A stretch of DNA of 39,051 bases from an uncultured Pelagibacteraceae bacterium (GTDB lineage Bacteria; Pseudomonadota; Alphaproteobacteria; Pelagibacterales; Pelagibacteraceae), in the NCBI GenBank assembly GCA_902571375.1, contig CACGBP010000002.1, forward strand, positions 177,986 through 217,036. The letters run 5' to 3'. This document shows positions 7,918 through 16,889 of the stretch, in pieces. The position numbers and the translations under genes were made by a program. How positions within the stretch are numbered: position 1 is the stretch's first letter; each line of letters opens with the position of its first letter. The notes beneath the pieces were generated by a model. The model was not told where the DNA came from and ran no database searches. It saw only the letters and a list, made by a program, of their open reading frames with translations.

Positions 7918-8704
7918 ACAGTCCAGAATATCTTATTACAAAAATAATACCCACCACATATAAAAAAATTCCAAAAAAAACTTGAAGCTTTATTTTGTCA
8001 ATTTTATGAGCATAGTTTGCTCCTATTTTTGCCATGAACATTGTTATGGGAATAAAAATTAAAAACGCTGGTATATTTATAAATCCAATACTTAGCGGTA
8101 ATTTTACATTGAGTATTGATCCTGAAAAACAAAATCCAATAGCACCACATAATGCAATAATAAAACCAATAGTCGCTGCACTACCAATAGCTTTTTTTAT
8201 CGGATAACCAAAATACTTTAAAATTGGCACATTCATTACAGCTCCACCTATTCCCATTGGAGCAGAAATAAATCCTGAAATTAATCCAAAGATCACCCTA
8301 AAATGTAATTTAAATTTATTTCTACTAATTTTTTGTTGGTTAGAATTAATCAATAAATATGTGCCTAAACAAAAAACTACTAAAGTAAAAAAAACTACTA
8401 ACAATTTTGTCTTAGCCATTGCAGCAAAAGTAGTGCCAATTAAAACACCAATTATTACAAATAAACCATAGGTTTTAACTATATTTGGATCTACTGATTT
8501 ATGTTTATTATGAGTATAAACAGACACCATAGAAGTAGGTATAATAATTGCAAATGAAGTGCCTACTGCTAAATGCATTAAATAATTTTTATCTACACCA
8601 AGTGCTTCAAATATAAAAAAAAGGAATGGAACTGTTATCAATCCTCCACCGATTCCAAACAATCCTGCAAAAAAACCCACAGGAAAAGCAGTAGCAATCA
8701 TCAA
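7916..8704 (-). CDS. TauE/SafE (TSUP) family membrane transporter
   Basis: This 262-aa integral membrane protein has about eight hydrophobic segments and the two internally repeated signatures of the TSUP family: GLFGIGGGLITVP near the N-terminus and APMGIGGAVMNVP about 140 residues later. The family exports or imports sulfite, sulfoacetate and similar organosulfur anions; the substrate here is unknown. The start MMIATAFPVGF is usual for the family, so the ATG at 8704 is accepted. It lies 46 bp downstream of dusA on the same strand and may be read from the same transcript. Confidence 0.88.
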   Translation of the reverse strand: MMIATAFPVGFFAGLFGIGGGLITVPFLFFIFEALGVDKNYLMHLAVGTSFAIIIPTSMVSVYTHNKHKSVDPNIVKTYGLFVIIGVLIGTTFAAMAKTKLLVVFFTLVVFCLGTYLLINSNQQKISRNKFKLHFRVIFGLISGFISAPMGIGGAVMNVPILKYFGYPIKKAIGSAATIGFIIALCGAIGFCFSGSILNVKLPLSIGFINIPAFLIFIPITMFMAKIGANYAHKIDKIKLQVFFGIFLYVVGIIFVIRYSGL

Positions 8705-8750
8705 AATTATATATAAAGAATATTGATTAGATAATATTAAATTTAACAGT

Positions 8751-9734
8751 TTAGCCTACTCTTCTTTCAACATTGTTATATTTAATTCTATCCATTATAT
8801 GATCTATCTTTTGAACATCAGCATCACGAACGCACATATTTTCACTTAGATATCTTTTCCAATAACTAGCACCACTTTGGCCATGAAATAATCCTAATGT
8901 ATGTCTCATTATTTGATTTAATCTTGTGCCTTTCTTTAATTCATTTTTAATATAAGGTATTAATTGCTCAATTACATCTTGTCTGCTTGGGATATCTTTA
9001 TTGTTAAAAATATCTTTCTCTATTTCTGCCAATAAATAAGGAGTGTGATAAGCTGCACGACCTATCATAACTCCATCTGTTTTATCTAAATGAGATTTAA
9101 TTTCATTTACTGAGGTAATTCCACCATTAATTATTATCTCATCATTAGGAAAATCCTTTTTTAATTTATAAACGTAGTCATATTTTAAAGGGGGGATATT
9201 TAAATTTTGCTTCGGGGTAAACTTACCTAGCATTGCTTTCCTTGCGTGTATAATAAAAGTTTTAATTCCAGTTTTTTTTAAAGTTGAAATAAAATTATAA
9301 AAAGTCTCATAATCTTCAACATTATCATAACCAATTCTTGTTTTAATTGTGACTGGAAGTTTTGTTGATGATTGTATTTTGCTTAAACAATCTGCAACTA
9401 AATTTGGTTCTTTCATAAGACAGGCACCAAATTTATTTTTTTCTACTTTTCTACTTGGACAACCTAAATTTAAGTTTATTTCATCATAACCAAAATCCTC
9501 ACCAACTTTTGAGGCTTCTGCTAAAAGTTTCGGTGAAGATCCACCTAGTTGAAGTGCAACCGGTTTTTCATTGATATTAAATTCTAGTAATCTTTTTTTA
9601 TTACCTCTATTGATAGCCTCATCCACGATCATTTCAGTATATAGAAGAGTATTTTTAGAAATTAGTCTTAAAAAAAAACGCTCATGACGATCTGTACAGT
9701 CCATCATAGGTGCAACTGATACTTTCCTGTTCAT
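8751..9734 (-). CDS. dusA: tRNA-dihydrouridine synthase A
   Basis: This FMN-dependent enzyme reduces uridines in the tRNA D-loop (positions 20/20a) to dihydrouridine. The N-terminal TIM barrel begins with VAPMMDCTDRHERFF, characteristic of DusA rather than DusB or DusC. QLGGSSP binds FMN phosphate, and the catalytic Cys is Cys105 in NKFGACLM, just after INLNLGCPS. INGGI and MIGRAAYHTPYLL complete the barrel. The length (327 aa) is normal. It follows rpoZ by 22 bp on the same strand. Confidence 0.95.
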   Translation of the reverse strand: MNRKVSVAPMMDCTDRHERFFLRLISKNTLLYTEMIVDEAINRGNKKRLLEFNINEKPVALQLGGSSPKLLAEASKVGEDFGYDEINLNLGCPSRKVEKNKFGACLMKEPNLVADCLSKIQSSTKLPVTIKTRIGYDNVEDYETFYNFISTLKKTGIKTFIIHARKAMLGKFTPKQNLNIPPLKYDYVYKLKKDFPNDEIIINGGITSVNEIKSHLDKTDGVMIGRAAYHTPYLLAEIEKDIFNNKDIPSRQDVIEQLIPYIKNELKKGTRLNQIMRHTLGLFHGQSGASYWKRYLSENMCVRDADVQKIDHIMDRIKYNNVERRVG

Positions 9735-9756
9735 GCTCTGATTTTATATTATTTTT

Positions 9757-10293
9757 TTATGAGTTTGAAGCTTCAGAGTCATCACTATTAGTTTCTGATT
9801 CATTATTTTCACTTTCAGAAACTTCCTCCAATGAAACATTTTCTTCACCTGATTCATTTTCAATTGTGTCTGTTGAATCTATATCTGGTTGAGCAGTCTG
9901 TGATAATTCTGCAAGATCATCTTTCGAAACTTGAATCTTTTCTGGGGTCTTTCTTGCTCTTTTTGAAGGTAAAATAGGTGCACCACTTTTTGAAATTTCT
10001 CCTTTGTATAAATTTTCAAAATCATCACCTACTTCCTCATCTGCCTCAGCACCATCATCAACTTGTTCAACATGTTTTCTTAATTTGAAAACTGCACTTT
10101 CAGTTAAATCTGTTACCTTTATATTCTCATCTGCTATTTCTCTGAGAGCTATGACTGTATTTTTGTCATTGTCTCTTTCTAATGTAGGTTCTATACCTGA
10201 ATTTAATTGTGTTGCTCTTTCTTTGGCAACTAAAACTAATTCATAGGGGCTTTCTACTTTATCGATGCAATCTTCAACTGTCACTCTAGCCAT
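9757..10293 (-). CDS. rpoZ: RNA polymerase omega subunit with long acidic C-terminal tail
   Basis: The first about 80 residues match omega: [20 protein letters not shown], then [10 protein letters not shown] and [11 protein letters not shown], which chaperones beta' and stabilises the core enzyme. The protein is 178 aa, against about 90-130 aa in most bacteria. The extra C-terminal half contains a short basic patch ([13 protein letters not shown], about residues 110-122) and then an almost uninterrupted Glu/Ser/Asp/Asn tail to the end. The start ATG at 10293 is the standard MARVTVEDC start. Normal linkage to spoT/rel is not seen: neighbours are an MFS gene upstream and dusA downstream. Confidence 0.93.
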   Translation of the reverse strand: MARVTVEDCIDKVESPYELVLVAKERATQLNSGIEPTLERDNDKNTVIALREIADENIKVTDLTESAVFKLRKHVEQVDDGAEADEEVGDDFENLYKGEISKSGAPILPSKRARKTPEKIQVSKDDLAELSQTAQPDIDSTDTIENESGEENVSLEEVSESENNESETNSDDSEASNS

Positions 10294-10338
10294 GGGCAGT
10301 ATCTATACAGTGACTAAAAAAAAATCAAGGAGTTTTTT

Positions 10339-11547
10339 TTAGGTATTTTGTGGATTTAGCTTATTTCTCACAAAAAATAACAAAACTAAAGATATTAAAA
10401 TATAGATAAATGAAACCATTGCAATCTGTTCAATAGAAAAACCACGATCTATTAAAAAACCAAATAAAGCTGTTCCAAATGCAGTAGAGAAAACCATTAA
10501 AGCCGTGGTCAGAGCTTTGATAGATCCTATGTATTTTACTCCATAAATTTCTGCCCATGTTGAAGAGCCCAAAACATTTGCTAGACCATTTGTAATGCCT
10601 ATTAAACCAAGAAAAATAAAAGAACTAACAGGATTATCAAAGTAAAACAAAACTAAAGTAGAAATCAGCAAGGGTATATTCATAAATATCAAAAGCTTTC
10701 TACTGGTAAATTTATCAATTAAAAATCCCGATCCTAATAAAGTAATAACTGACAAGATTGAATAAACCATAAATGACTGAGCAATAACAAAAGATCCCCA
10801 ATCTTTAGCTTCAGTAATAAAAGATTGATAAACAAATACACCAGTAGCAATCCACGGCATTGCAAGCATATTTAAGCAAACAATATAAAATCTATAATCC
10901 TTTATAACTTCAATTCTTTTCCATTGTTTAATTTTTTTTATCTGAGAATCGTTAGAACTTTCCTGTTCTCTTGTATCGAAATCTAAATTTTTGACTAAAT
11001 AGAATGAAGCTACTGGCAAAAAGACTAAAGTTAAAATAGATATTGATATCCAAATATTTTGCCAAGAAGTGATTGTTAATAAATAAACGATTAATACAGG
11101 TAAAATAAATTCTGCTGTTGAAAGACCAAACCATCCAACACTAAGAGCTTTACCCCTAGATATTGTAAAATATCTCGCAATAGTTGTCGTTGCAGTATGA
11201 GACATTAATCCTTGCCCAGAAAATCTCATTAAAAATACAGCAATAAACAAAAAAGCTATGGAAGATGTCATTGAAAAGAAAAAACAAGAAAAAGACAAAA
11301 GTAAAGTTACGTAAAAAGCAAATCTAAAAATATTAATATCATCAATTTTTTTTCCAATCCAAATTAAAACAAAGCTACTGAATAATGTTGCAGAGGCATA
11401 GATTGAGCCAAATTGTCCATGGGTGATTGAAAGTGTTTCTCTAATGCTAGAATTAAACAAGCCTAAAAAAAAACTCTGTCCAAAACTAGAAAAAAATGTA
11501 AAAATAAATCCAAATATAATTACTTTTAAACTTAAGCTATTAAACAT
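10339..11547 (-). CDS. Major facilitator superfamily transporter
   Basis: This 402-aa protein has about 12 hydrophobic segments split by a charged central loop (about residues 195-220, ESSNDSQIKKIKQWKR), the normal MFS 6+6 layout. GKKIDDINIFR after the second segment resembles the MFS loop 2-3 motif, and FLIDKFTSRKLL is its counterpart in the second half. The substrate is unknown. The gene starts only 6 bp from the divergent dehydrogenase gene, so its promoter must overlap that coding sequence or its leader is very short. It sits upstream of rpoZ on the same strand with a 45-bp gap. Confidence 0.88.
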   Translation of the reverse strand: MFNSLSLKVIIFGFIFTFFSSFGQSFFLGLFNSSIRETLSITHGQFGSIYASATLFSSFVLIWIGKKIDDINIFRFAFYVTLLLSFSCFFFSMTSSIAFLFIAVFLMRFSGQGLMSHTATTTIARYFTISRGKALSVGWFGLSTAEFILPVLIVYLLTITSWQNIWISISILTLVFLPVASFYLVKNLDFDTREQESSNDSQIKKIKQWKRIEVIKDYRFYIVCLNMLAMPWIATGVFVYQSFITEAKDWGSFVIAQSFMVYSILSVITLLGSGFLIDKFTSRKLLIFMNIPLLISTLVLFYFDNPVSSFIFLGLIGITNGLANVLGSSTWAEIYGVKYIGSIKALTTALMVFSTAFGTALFGFLIDRGFSIEQIAMVSFIYILISLVLLFFVRNKLNPQNT

Positions 11548-11553
11548 AAAATT

Positions 11554-12423
11554 ATGAGTTGCAATGTTGCTTTTATAGGTCTTGGTGTCATGGGCTATCC
11601 AATGGCTGGTTATATATCAAAAGGTGGTCACAATGTAACTGTTTTTAATAGAACAAAATCAAAAGCAGAAAAATGGATTAAAGAATACAAAGGTAAAATG
11701 GCTGAAACTCCAGCAGAAGCTGCAAAAGATGCAGAATATATTTTTACCTGTGTTGGAAATGATAATGATTTAAGAGAAGTAACTTTTGGTGACAATGGTG
11801 CTTTTAAAACAATAAAAAAAGGTTCAGTCTATATAGATAACACTACAGCATCAGCAACAATTGCTAGAGAAATTTATGGATACGCAAAGAAAAATGGATT
11901 TGGTGCATTAGATGCTCCTGTATCTGGTGGACAAGCTGGTGCAGAAAATGGTGCCCTGACAGTAATGATTGGTGGAGATCAAACAGACTTTGATAAAGCA
12001 AAAGATAAAATTGATTGCTACAGCAAAAAAATGAAACTACTTGGCAAAGCTGGTTGTGGACAATTAGCTAAGATGGTTAATCAAATTTGTATAGCAGGAT
12101 TAGTTCAAGGATTATCTGAAGGAATTAACTTTGGAATGAAAGCTGGATTAAATATGGAAGATGTTATTGAAGTAATTTCAAAAGGTGCTGCACAATCTTG
12201 GCAAATGGAAAACAGATATAAAACAATGATTGATGATAAATTTGATTTTGGTTTTGCAGTTGATTGGATGAGAAAAGATTTAAAGATAGCAATGGATGAA
12301 GCTAAAAATAATGGCTCACTATTACCTGTAACTGAACTTGTAGATAAATTTTATGGAGAAGTTCAAGGTTTGGGTGGAAATAGATGGGATACATCAAGTT
12401 TAATTAAAAGATTTAGAAAGTAA
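11554..12423 (+). CDS. Beta-hydroxyacid dehydrogenase (3-hydroxyisobutyrate / tartronate semialdehyde reductase family)
   Basis: This 289-aa NAD(P)-dependent oxidoreductase has an N-terminal Rossmann domain (IGLGVMGYPMAG, residues 8-19) followed by VFNRTKSK, where an Arg at the end of beta-2 suggests NADP preference. The substrate-binding signature DAPVSGG is at 120-126 and the catalytic Lys173 is in GQLAKMVNQ. The all-helical C-terminal domain is complete. The family includes 3-hydroxyisobutyrate dehydrogenase, tartronate semialdehyde reductase and GlxR-type enzymes; sequence alone does not choose among them. The ATG at 11554 must be the start because the Rossmann strand begins immediately. 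The next gene follows after 3 bp. Confidence 0.92.
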   Translation: MSCNVAFIGLGVMGYPMAGYISKGGHNVTVFNRTKSKAEKWIKEYKGKMAETPAEAAKDAEYIFTCVGNDNDLREVTFGDNGAFKTIKKGSVYIDNTTASATIAREIYGYAKKNGFGALDAPVSGGQAGAENGALTVMIGGDQTDFDKAKDKIDCYSKKMKLLGKAGCGQLAKMVNQICIAGLVQGLSEGINFGMKAGLNMEDVIEVISKGAAQSWQMENRYKTMIDDKFDFGFAVDWMRKDLKIAMDEAKNNGSLLPVTELVDKFYGEVQGLGGNRWDTSSLIKRFRK

Positions 12424-12426
12424 TGT

Positions 12427-13026
12427 ATGCAGCCAGCATACTATGAAAATTTAGACGAAATTCAGAATAAATATTGGTCTATGCTAGATGATGCTGTGAC
12501 TAATAGAAATTCACCTTTTAGAATTCCTGTTTTTATATGTGCCCATCATAATGAAGTCGATGGTAGAATTGTTGTTTTACGTAAATCAGATAGAGCAAAC
12601 AATCTATTACAATTTCATACTGATTTAAGATCTCTAAAGGTAGATATTTTAAAAAAAAATAAGTATGCTTCTCTAGTTTTCTACGACAAAGAAGAAAAAA
12701 TACAATTAAGGATAAAAGTAGAATGTGAAGTAAATAATCAAAACTCTATTACTGAAGAGTCTTGGAAAAAAACACAACATATAAGCAGACGTTGTTATTT
12801 AACTGATAGTCCCCCAGGAACTGCATCAGAAAAACCAACTTCTGGAATGATATCTAAATTAGAAGATTTTGATTATACCATGGAACAAAGTGAAGAAGGT
12901 TATAAAAACTTTACTGTTATAAAATGTAAAATTAAATCAATTGAGTGGCTTTATCTTGCAGCCAAAGGACATAGAAGAGCTAAGTTTGATTTAGAAACTA
13001 ATAAAAATGATTGGTTAGTTCCTTAA
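12427..13026 (+). CDS. PNPOx-like flavin-binding protein
   Basis: This 199-aa protein is of the pyridoxamine-5'-phosphate oxidase-like split-barrel family. Visible family features are the central FHTDLRSLKVDILKKN stretch (flavin-phosphate region), strands such as ASLVFYDKEEKIQLRIK, and the tail SIEWLYLAAKGHRRAKF resembling the PdxH C-terminal W-L-x-P-R region but lacking the exact PdxH ending. True PdxH activity is therefore uncertain. It follows the dehydrogenase gene by 3 bp and is probably co-transcribed. Its stop overlaps the stop of the convergent methyltransferase in a shared TTAA. Confidence 0.75.
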   Translation: MQPAYYENLDEIQNKYWSMLDDAVTNRNSPFRIPVFICAHHNEVDGRIVVLRKSDRANNLLQFHTDLRSLKVDILKKNKYASLVFYDKEEKIQLRIKVECEVNNQNSITEESWKKTQHISRRCYLTDSPPGTASEKPTSGMISKLEDFDYTMEQSEEGYKNFTVIKCKIKSIEWLYLAAKGHRRAKFDLETNKNDWLVP

Positions 13027-13835
13027 AATCTAAACAACAATATCCTCTTTATCATGGTAAATACCAAGAAAACTAATGTATAGATTTTATAGAAAATTTT
13101 GTACTTTAAATAATATTTAAACGAATTACCAGTTCGTGACGATTTTTCACTAAACTTCATGTCTTCATAAGAGTGGTTGATGACTTCTTTACTTAATTTA
13201 TCATTCACTCCTTTTCTTACAAAGACCAGATTGTGGTAAAAAGAAATATTTGTAATTTTAGCATCGTATTTATTTGCAACATAAAAGGGATTTGCTATTT
13301 CTTGATAATTTAGTCTATCGGTTAAATGTTTAAAAAAATTCATATGAGAATTTGAATATTTCAAATCAAATGGATTTCCTCCAAAAAAATGATTGTAACT
13401 TGTTTGCATATCTTCAACCACATATAAACCATCATTATTTAAATGAGGAAAAAGAAGATGAAAACTTTTAATAACATCTTTTCTTAAATGACTTCCATCA
13501 TCAATAATAATATCAAAATTTCCGTATTTATTTGTGATTTCTTTTATAAAGTTTTCATCACTTTGTGATCCTTGGTGAACTTTAATATTTGTTCTATCTA
13601 AGTTTTTTTCTATTAGATTTATTTTATGAATATCAATACCAATTATAGTTGAGTTCTTAAAATAATCTGACCATGTTAATAAAGATTTTCCATCAGCAAT
13701 TCCTATTTCAAGAATTTGTAATTTCTTGTCTCTTAGGCTATCAAAATATTTTTCATATATCTTCGTATAACCATGTTCGTGTTTATCTGTTTTATAATAC
13801 TCAGCTATTGATGTGAGATTTTTCATTGAAGTCAT
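13023..13835 (-). CDS. SAM-dependent methyltransferase (glycan/macrolide O-methyltransferase-like)
   Basis: The 270-aa protein carries the SAM-binding motif ILEIGIADGKSLLTW (41-55) with the acidic IIGIDIH strand after it, and the metal/substrate motif DIIIDDGSHLRKD (108-120). The DDGSH motif with a YVVEDMQTSY stretch is typical of the CmcI/mycinamicin-O-methyltransferase-like family that modifies sugar hydroxyls. The last 25 residues are hydrophobic with basic residues at the end, a possible membrane tail. It sits with glycosyltransferase and surface-sugar genes, so a polysaccharide target is inferred. It begins 8 bp downstream of the carbonic-anhydrase-like gene on the same strand. Confidence 0.75.
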   Translation of the reverse strand: MTSMKNLTSIAEYYKTDKHEHGYTKIYEKYFDSLRDKKLQILEIGIADGKSLLTWSDYFKNSTIIGIDIHKINLIEKNLDRTNIKVHQGSQSDENFIKEITNKYGNFDIIIDDGSHLRKDVIKSFHLLFPHLNNDGLYVVEDMQTSYNHFFGGNPFDLKYSNSHMNFFKHLTDRLNYQEIANPFYVANKYDAKITNISFYHNLVFVRKGVNDKLSKEVINHSYEDMKFSEKSSRTGNSFKYYLKYKIFYKIYTLVFLVFTMIKRILLFRF

Positions 13836-13843
13836 TTTTAATT

Positions 13844-14356
13844 TTAGAATATCGATTTAGAATATTTTTTCCAATTATCTTGATAGTGTTTTGTATTATC
13901 AAATACTGCTTTTTTTTCCTCTTCAGTGACTTCTCTTACAACTTTGCCTGGCGAACCAATTACTAAAGAATTGTCTGGTATTTCTTTATTTTCTGTAATT
14001 AAAGCTTTAGCACCAATGATGCAATTTTTTCCAATCTTAGCATTATTAAGAATCACTGCACCAATTCCAATCAAACTATTATCCCCAATCGTACACCCAT
14101 GAAGCATAACCATATGTCCCACAGTCACATTTTTTCCAACTTTTAAAGGATATCCTGGATCAGTATGCAACACACTCCCATCTTGAACATTTGAACCCTC
14201 TCCAATATGGATATTTTCTATATCCCCTCTTAAAACTGCATTAAACCAAATACTAGAATTTTTATCTAAAGTTACATCACCTATTATAGTTGCATTAGGA
14301 GCAACCCAATTTTCGCCAGAGTTTTTTGGTTTTTTATCTTTTAAATCGTAAAACAT
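13844..14356 (-). CDS. Gamma-carbonic-anhydrase family (hexapeptide repeat) protein
   Basis: This is a 170-aa left-handed beta-helix protein with repeats such as [15 protein letters not shown] and [13 protein letters not shown]. The three metal-ligand histidines of the gamma-CA/YrdA/PaaY group are present: His64 (VLHTD), His81 and His86 (VGHMVMLHG). The C-terminal [19 protein letters not shown] helix closes the trimer. The family includes active carbonic anhydrases and proteins of unknown activity, and activity cannot be inferred here. It is divergent from the thioredoxin-like gene. Confidence 0.88.
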   Translation of the reverse strand: MFYDLKDKKPKNSGENWVAPNATIIGDVTLDKNSSIWFNAVLRGDIENIHIGEGSNVQDGSVLHTDPGYPLKVGKNVTVGHMVMLHGCTIGDNSLIGIGAVILNNAKIGKNCIIGAKALITENKEIPDNSLVIGSPGKVVREVTEEEKKAVFDNTKHYQDNWKKYSKSIF

Positions 14357-14376
14357 AATTTATATATTATTACATT

Positions 14377-14931
14377 ATGCCAATACAAACTCCAATATGT
14401 GATTTCGGCCAAAAGGCTCATGACTTTAAGCTTAAATCAACTGACAATAAAATTATTTCATTAAATGATATTAAAGGAGAAAATGGAACATTGATTATGT
14501 TTATTTGTAACCATTGTCCATACGTCAAAGCTGTTACAAAAGATATTGTTGAAGATACCAAAAAATTAAAAGACTTAGGCATTAATACAGTGGCTATCTG
14601 TGCAAATGATGCTGAAAACTATCCAGAGGATTCATTTGAAAATATGATTGAATTTGCAAAAAAAAATCAATTTAATTTTCCTTATTTGATAGATGAAACA
14701 CAAGAGATAGCTAAAACTTATGATGCTGTGTGCACTCCAGATTTCTTTGGTTATAACAAAGATTTAGAACTTCAATATAGAGGTAGATTAAGAGAACTTA
14801 AAAATTTAATTCCAGTAAGAGAAGGTGATAGTGATCTATTTAAAGCAATGAAACAAATTGGTGAAACAGGAAAAGGACCTGAAAGCCAAACACCAAGTGC
14901 TGGATGTAGTATTAAGTGGAAAAATAATTAA
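14377..14931 (+). CDS. Thioredoxin-fold (AhpC/TSA-redoxin type) protein
   Basis: This 184-aa protein has a CxxC active site at Cys44-Cys47 in MFICNHCPYV, the signature of a widespread cytoplasmic subgroup of redoxins with the CNHCPYVKA motif. GINTVAICANDAENYPEDS and the cis-Pro region CTPDFFGYN are also typical. There is no signal peptide, so it is cytoplasmic. A further Cys near the end (PSAGCSIKW) is common in this subgroup. Role: thiol-disulfide reductase or peroxiredoxin; the substrate is unknown. Its stop codon overlaps the start of the following glycosyltransferase (TAATG). Confidence 0.88.
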   Translation: MPIQTPICDFGQKAHDFKLKSTDNKIISLNDIKGENGTLIMFICNHCPYVKAVTKDIVEDTKKLKDLGINTVAICANDAENYPEDSFENMIEFAKKNQFNFPYLIDETQEIAKTYDAVCTPDFFGYNKDLELQYRGRLRELKNLIPVREGDSDLFKAMKQIGETGKGPESQTPSAGCSIKWKNN

Positions 14932-16019
14932 TGTATTTGATCGTAACAAGGGCCTTTCCACCTGAAATAGGTGGTATGCAAAGTTTAATGTGGGGACTTA
15001 CTAATGAATTATCAAAAAATTTCATGATTAAAGTTTTTGCCGACTATTATGAAAATCACAAAAAATTTGATAGTGGTGCGAATTTTTCTATTGAAAGAGT
15101 TGGTGGTATTAAATTTTTGAGAAAAGTAAGAAAAGCTCAATTAATTAATGAATTTTTAAGAGAAAATAAAGTGCAAGGAATCATAGCTGATCATTGGAAA
15201 AGTTTAGAATTAATTGATACGGATAAAAGAAAATACTGCTTAATTCATGGTAAAGAGATTAATCACCCAAATGATAGCTTATTGAATAAAAGAGCAAATA
15301 AAGTTTTAAACAGTGTCGAAAAAGTAATTGCAAACTCTGAATATACAAAGAATCTGGCTATCAACAAAGGTGTAGATCAAAATAAATTGATAGTGATTAA
15401 TCCAGGAATAGATCCTGTAAAAGAATTGGATAAAAAATCATTAGAAAAAGTTGAACGATTATTGAAAGTAAAAACACCCCGTTTAATTACTGTATCGAGG
15501 TTTGATAAAAGAAAAAATCATGAAAAAATAATTATGGCATTAAGAAATTTAAAACAAAGTTATCCTGATATAGTTTATATCAGTATAGGCGGAGGAGATG
15601 AGGAAGAAAATATAAAACAATTAGTAAAAGAATTAGATTTAAGTGGTCAAGTGATGTTTTTCAAAAATATTAGTGATGACTTAAAAAATTCTTTGATCGC
15701 AAAATCAAATATTTTTGTAATGCCATCTATAATACATAAGACATCAGTCGAAGGTTTTGGTATTGCTTATGTTGAAGCTGCTCAATATGGAGTCTCATCT
15801 CTTGGAGGTAAAGATGGTGGAGCATCAGATGCCATTGATCATAACAAAACTGGCCTTATTTGTGATGGAAATAACCTTGATGAAATTTACTCTTCATTAA
15901 ACATAATGATTAGTGAAAAAAGATATTTAGAATTAGGAAAAAACGCAAAAAACTTATCAGTAAACTTTGAATGGCCAAGAATAATAGAGAAATATAAAAA
16001 GATTTTAGAAAAACATTAA
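14931..16019 (+). CDS. Glycosyltransferase, GT4 family (GT-B fold)
   Basis: This 362-aa retaining glycosyltransferase starts with RAFPPEIGGMQSL, the acceptor-side loop of GT4 enzymes. The donor-binding domain has SRFDKRKNH (189-197), ISIGGGDEEEN (218-227) and the E-x7-E motif EGFGIAYVE (Glu274 and Glu282). The donor is an unknown nucleotide sugar. It overlaps the upstream redoxin gene by one base and abuts the next gene without a gap, so the three genes form one operon, probably decorating a surface glycan. Confidence 0.88.
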   Translation: MYLIVTRAFPPEIGGMQSLMWGLTNELSKNFMIKVFADYYENHKKFDSGANFSIERVGGIKFLRKVRKAQLINEFLRENKVQGIIADHWKSLELIDTDKRKYCLIHGKEINHPNDSLLNKRANKVLNSVEKVIANSEYTKNLAINKGVDQNKLIVINPGIDPVKELDKKSLEKVERLLKVKTPRLITVSRFDKRKNHEKIIMALRNLKQSYPDIVYISIGGGDEEENIKQLVKELDLSGQVMFFKNISDDLKNSLIAKSNIFVMPSIIHKTSVEGFGIAYVEAAQYGVSSLGGKDGGASDAIDHNKTGLICDGNNLDEIYSSLNIMISEKRYLELGKNAKNLSVNFEWPRIIEKYKKILEKH

Positions 16020-16889
16020 ATGAATTTTGTATTAGTTGCTTTAGGAAAAATACCAGAATATTTAGATGATTGTATCTATCAAATAAAAAAAACCCAAAAA
16101 AAATCAAAAATATTTTTATTAATTAATAAAGATTCAAAATACAAAAATAAGAATTGTAAAATAGTATTTGTTGAAAAGCTAATAAAATCTAAAGAACACA
16201 ATCTATTTGTTAAAAAAAGTAGACTAGCAAAAGATAGTTATAGAAATTTCTTTTGGAAGCACTCTATAGAAAGGTTATACTATATAGATAATTTTTTGAA
16301 TAAAGAGAATTTAAATAACGTTTTTCATATTGAAAATGACGTTCTTCTATTTCAAGATTTAAAATTAGTTTTTAGTAAAATCAAAAGTTATAATTTTGCT
16401 AGTGTGAGGGATGGGGTTAATCGAGTAATAGGCTCATTAATTTATATTAAAAACAAAAGAATAAGTAAAAAAATTGTTCAAATCTCTAACAAATATTTAA
16501 ATCAAAATGATATGAAAATCTTAAGTCACTTGGATTACAAAATTACTAATTCAATTAATTTACCTTTAGGAGAAGATCTAAATTTCATAAAAAAATCTAA
16601 AAATTATAAAACTATTAAAAAAATCCCTTTTATTTTTGATGCTGCAGCTATTGGTCAATATATTGATGGTCCCCATCGAAAAAAAATAATTAATAAGATG
16701 ATCCCTGAAATTAAAAGTCTTTTTAAGACTAATGATGGTTTTGTTAATAAAGAAACAAATTTAAAGATATTTGATTGGAAAATTAGATGGAAAAATAAAA
16801 GACCTTATAAACAAGAAAATAACAAACTAATACCTATCGCAAACTTACATATACATTCAAAAAACTTAAAAAAATTTATTATTGATTAG
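16020..16889 (+). CDS. Putative GT-A type glycosyltransferase, family not assigned
   Basis: I do not recognise the family with certainty. The 289-aa protein opens with a FVLVALGKIP beta-strand, keeps LLINKD (34-39), has VFHIENDVLLF (101-111), where E-N-D resembles a DxD metal and nucleotide-sugar site, and later LGEDLNFI and FDAAAIGQYIDGPH, all consistent with a GT-A fold. Lysine and asparagine content is high, as in AT-rich cell-surface genes. It starts directly after the GT4 stop, so the two enzymes probably act on the same glycan. Its 3' end overlaps the convergent tctA gene by 11 bp. Confidence 0.6.
   Translation: MNFVLVALGKIPEYLDDCIYQIKKTQKKSKIFLLINKDSKYKNKNCKIVFVEKLIKSKEHNLFVKKSRLAKDSYRNFFWKHSIERLYYIDNFLNKENLNNVFHIENDVLLFQDLKLVFSKIKSYNFASVRDGVNRVIGSLIYIKNKRISKKIVQISNKYLNQNDMKILSHLDYKITNSINLPLGEDLNFIKKSKNYKTIKKIPFIFDAAAIGQYIDGPHRKKIINKMIPEIKSLFKTNDGFVNKETNLKIFDWKIRWKNKRPYKQENNKLIPIANLHIHSKNLKKFIID

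Noticed and set aside
10294..10338. Possible promoter for rpoZ (TTGATT ... TATAGA on the minus strand).
   Set aside because: The spacing is only 14 bp, too short for a normal promoter.
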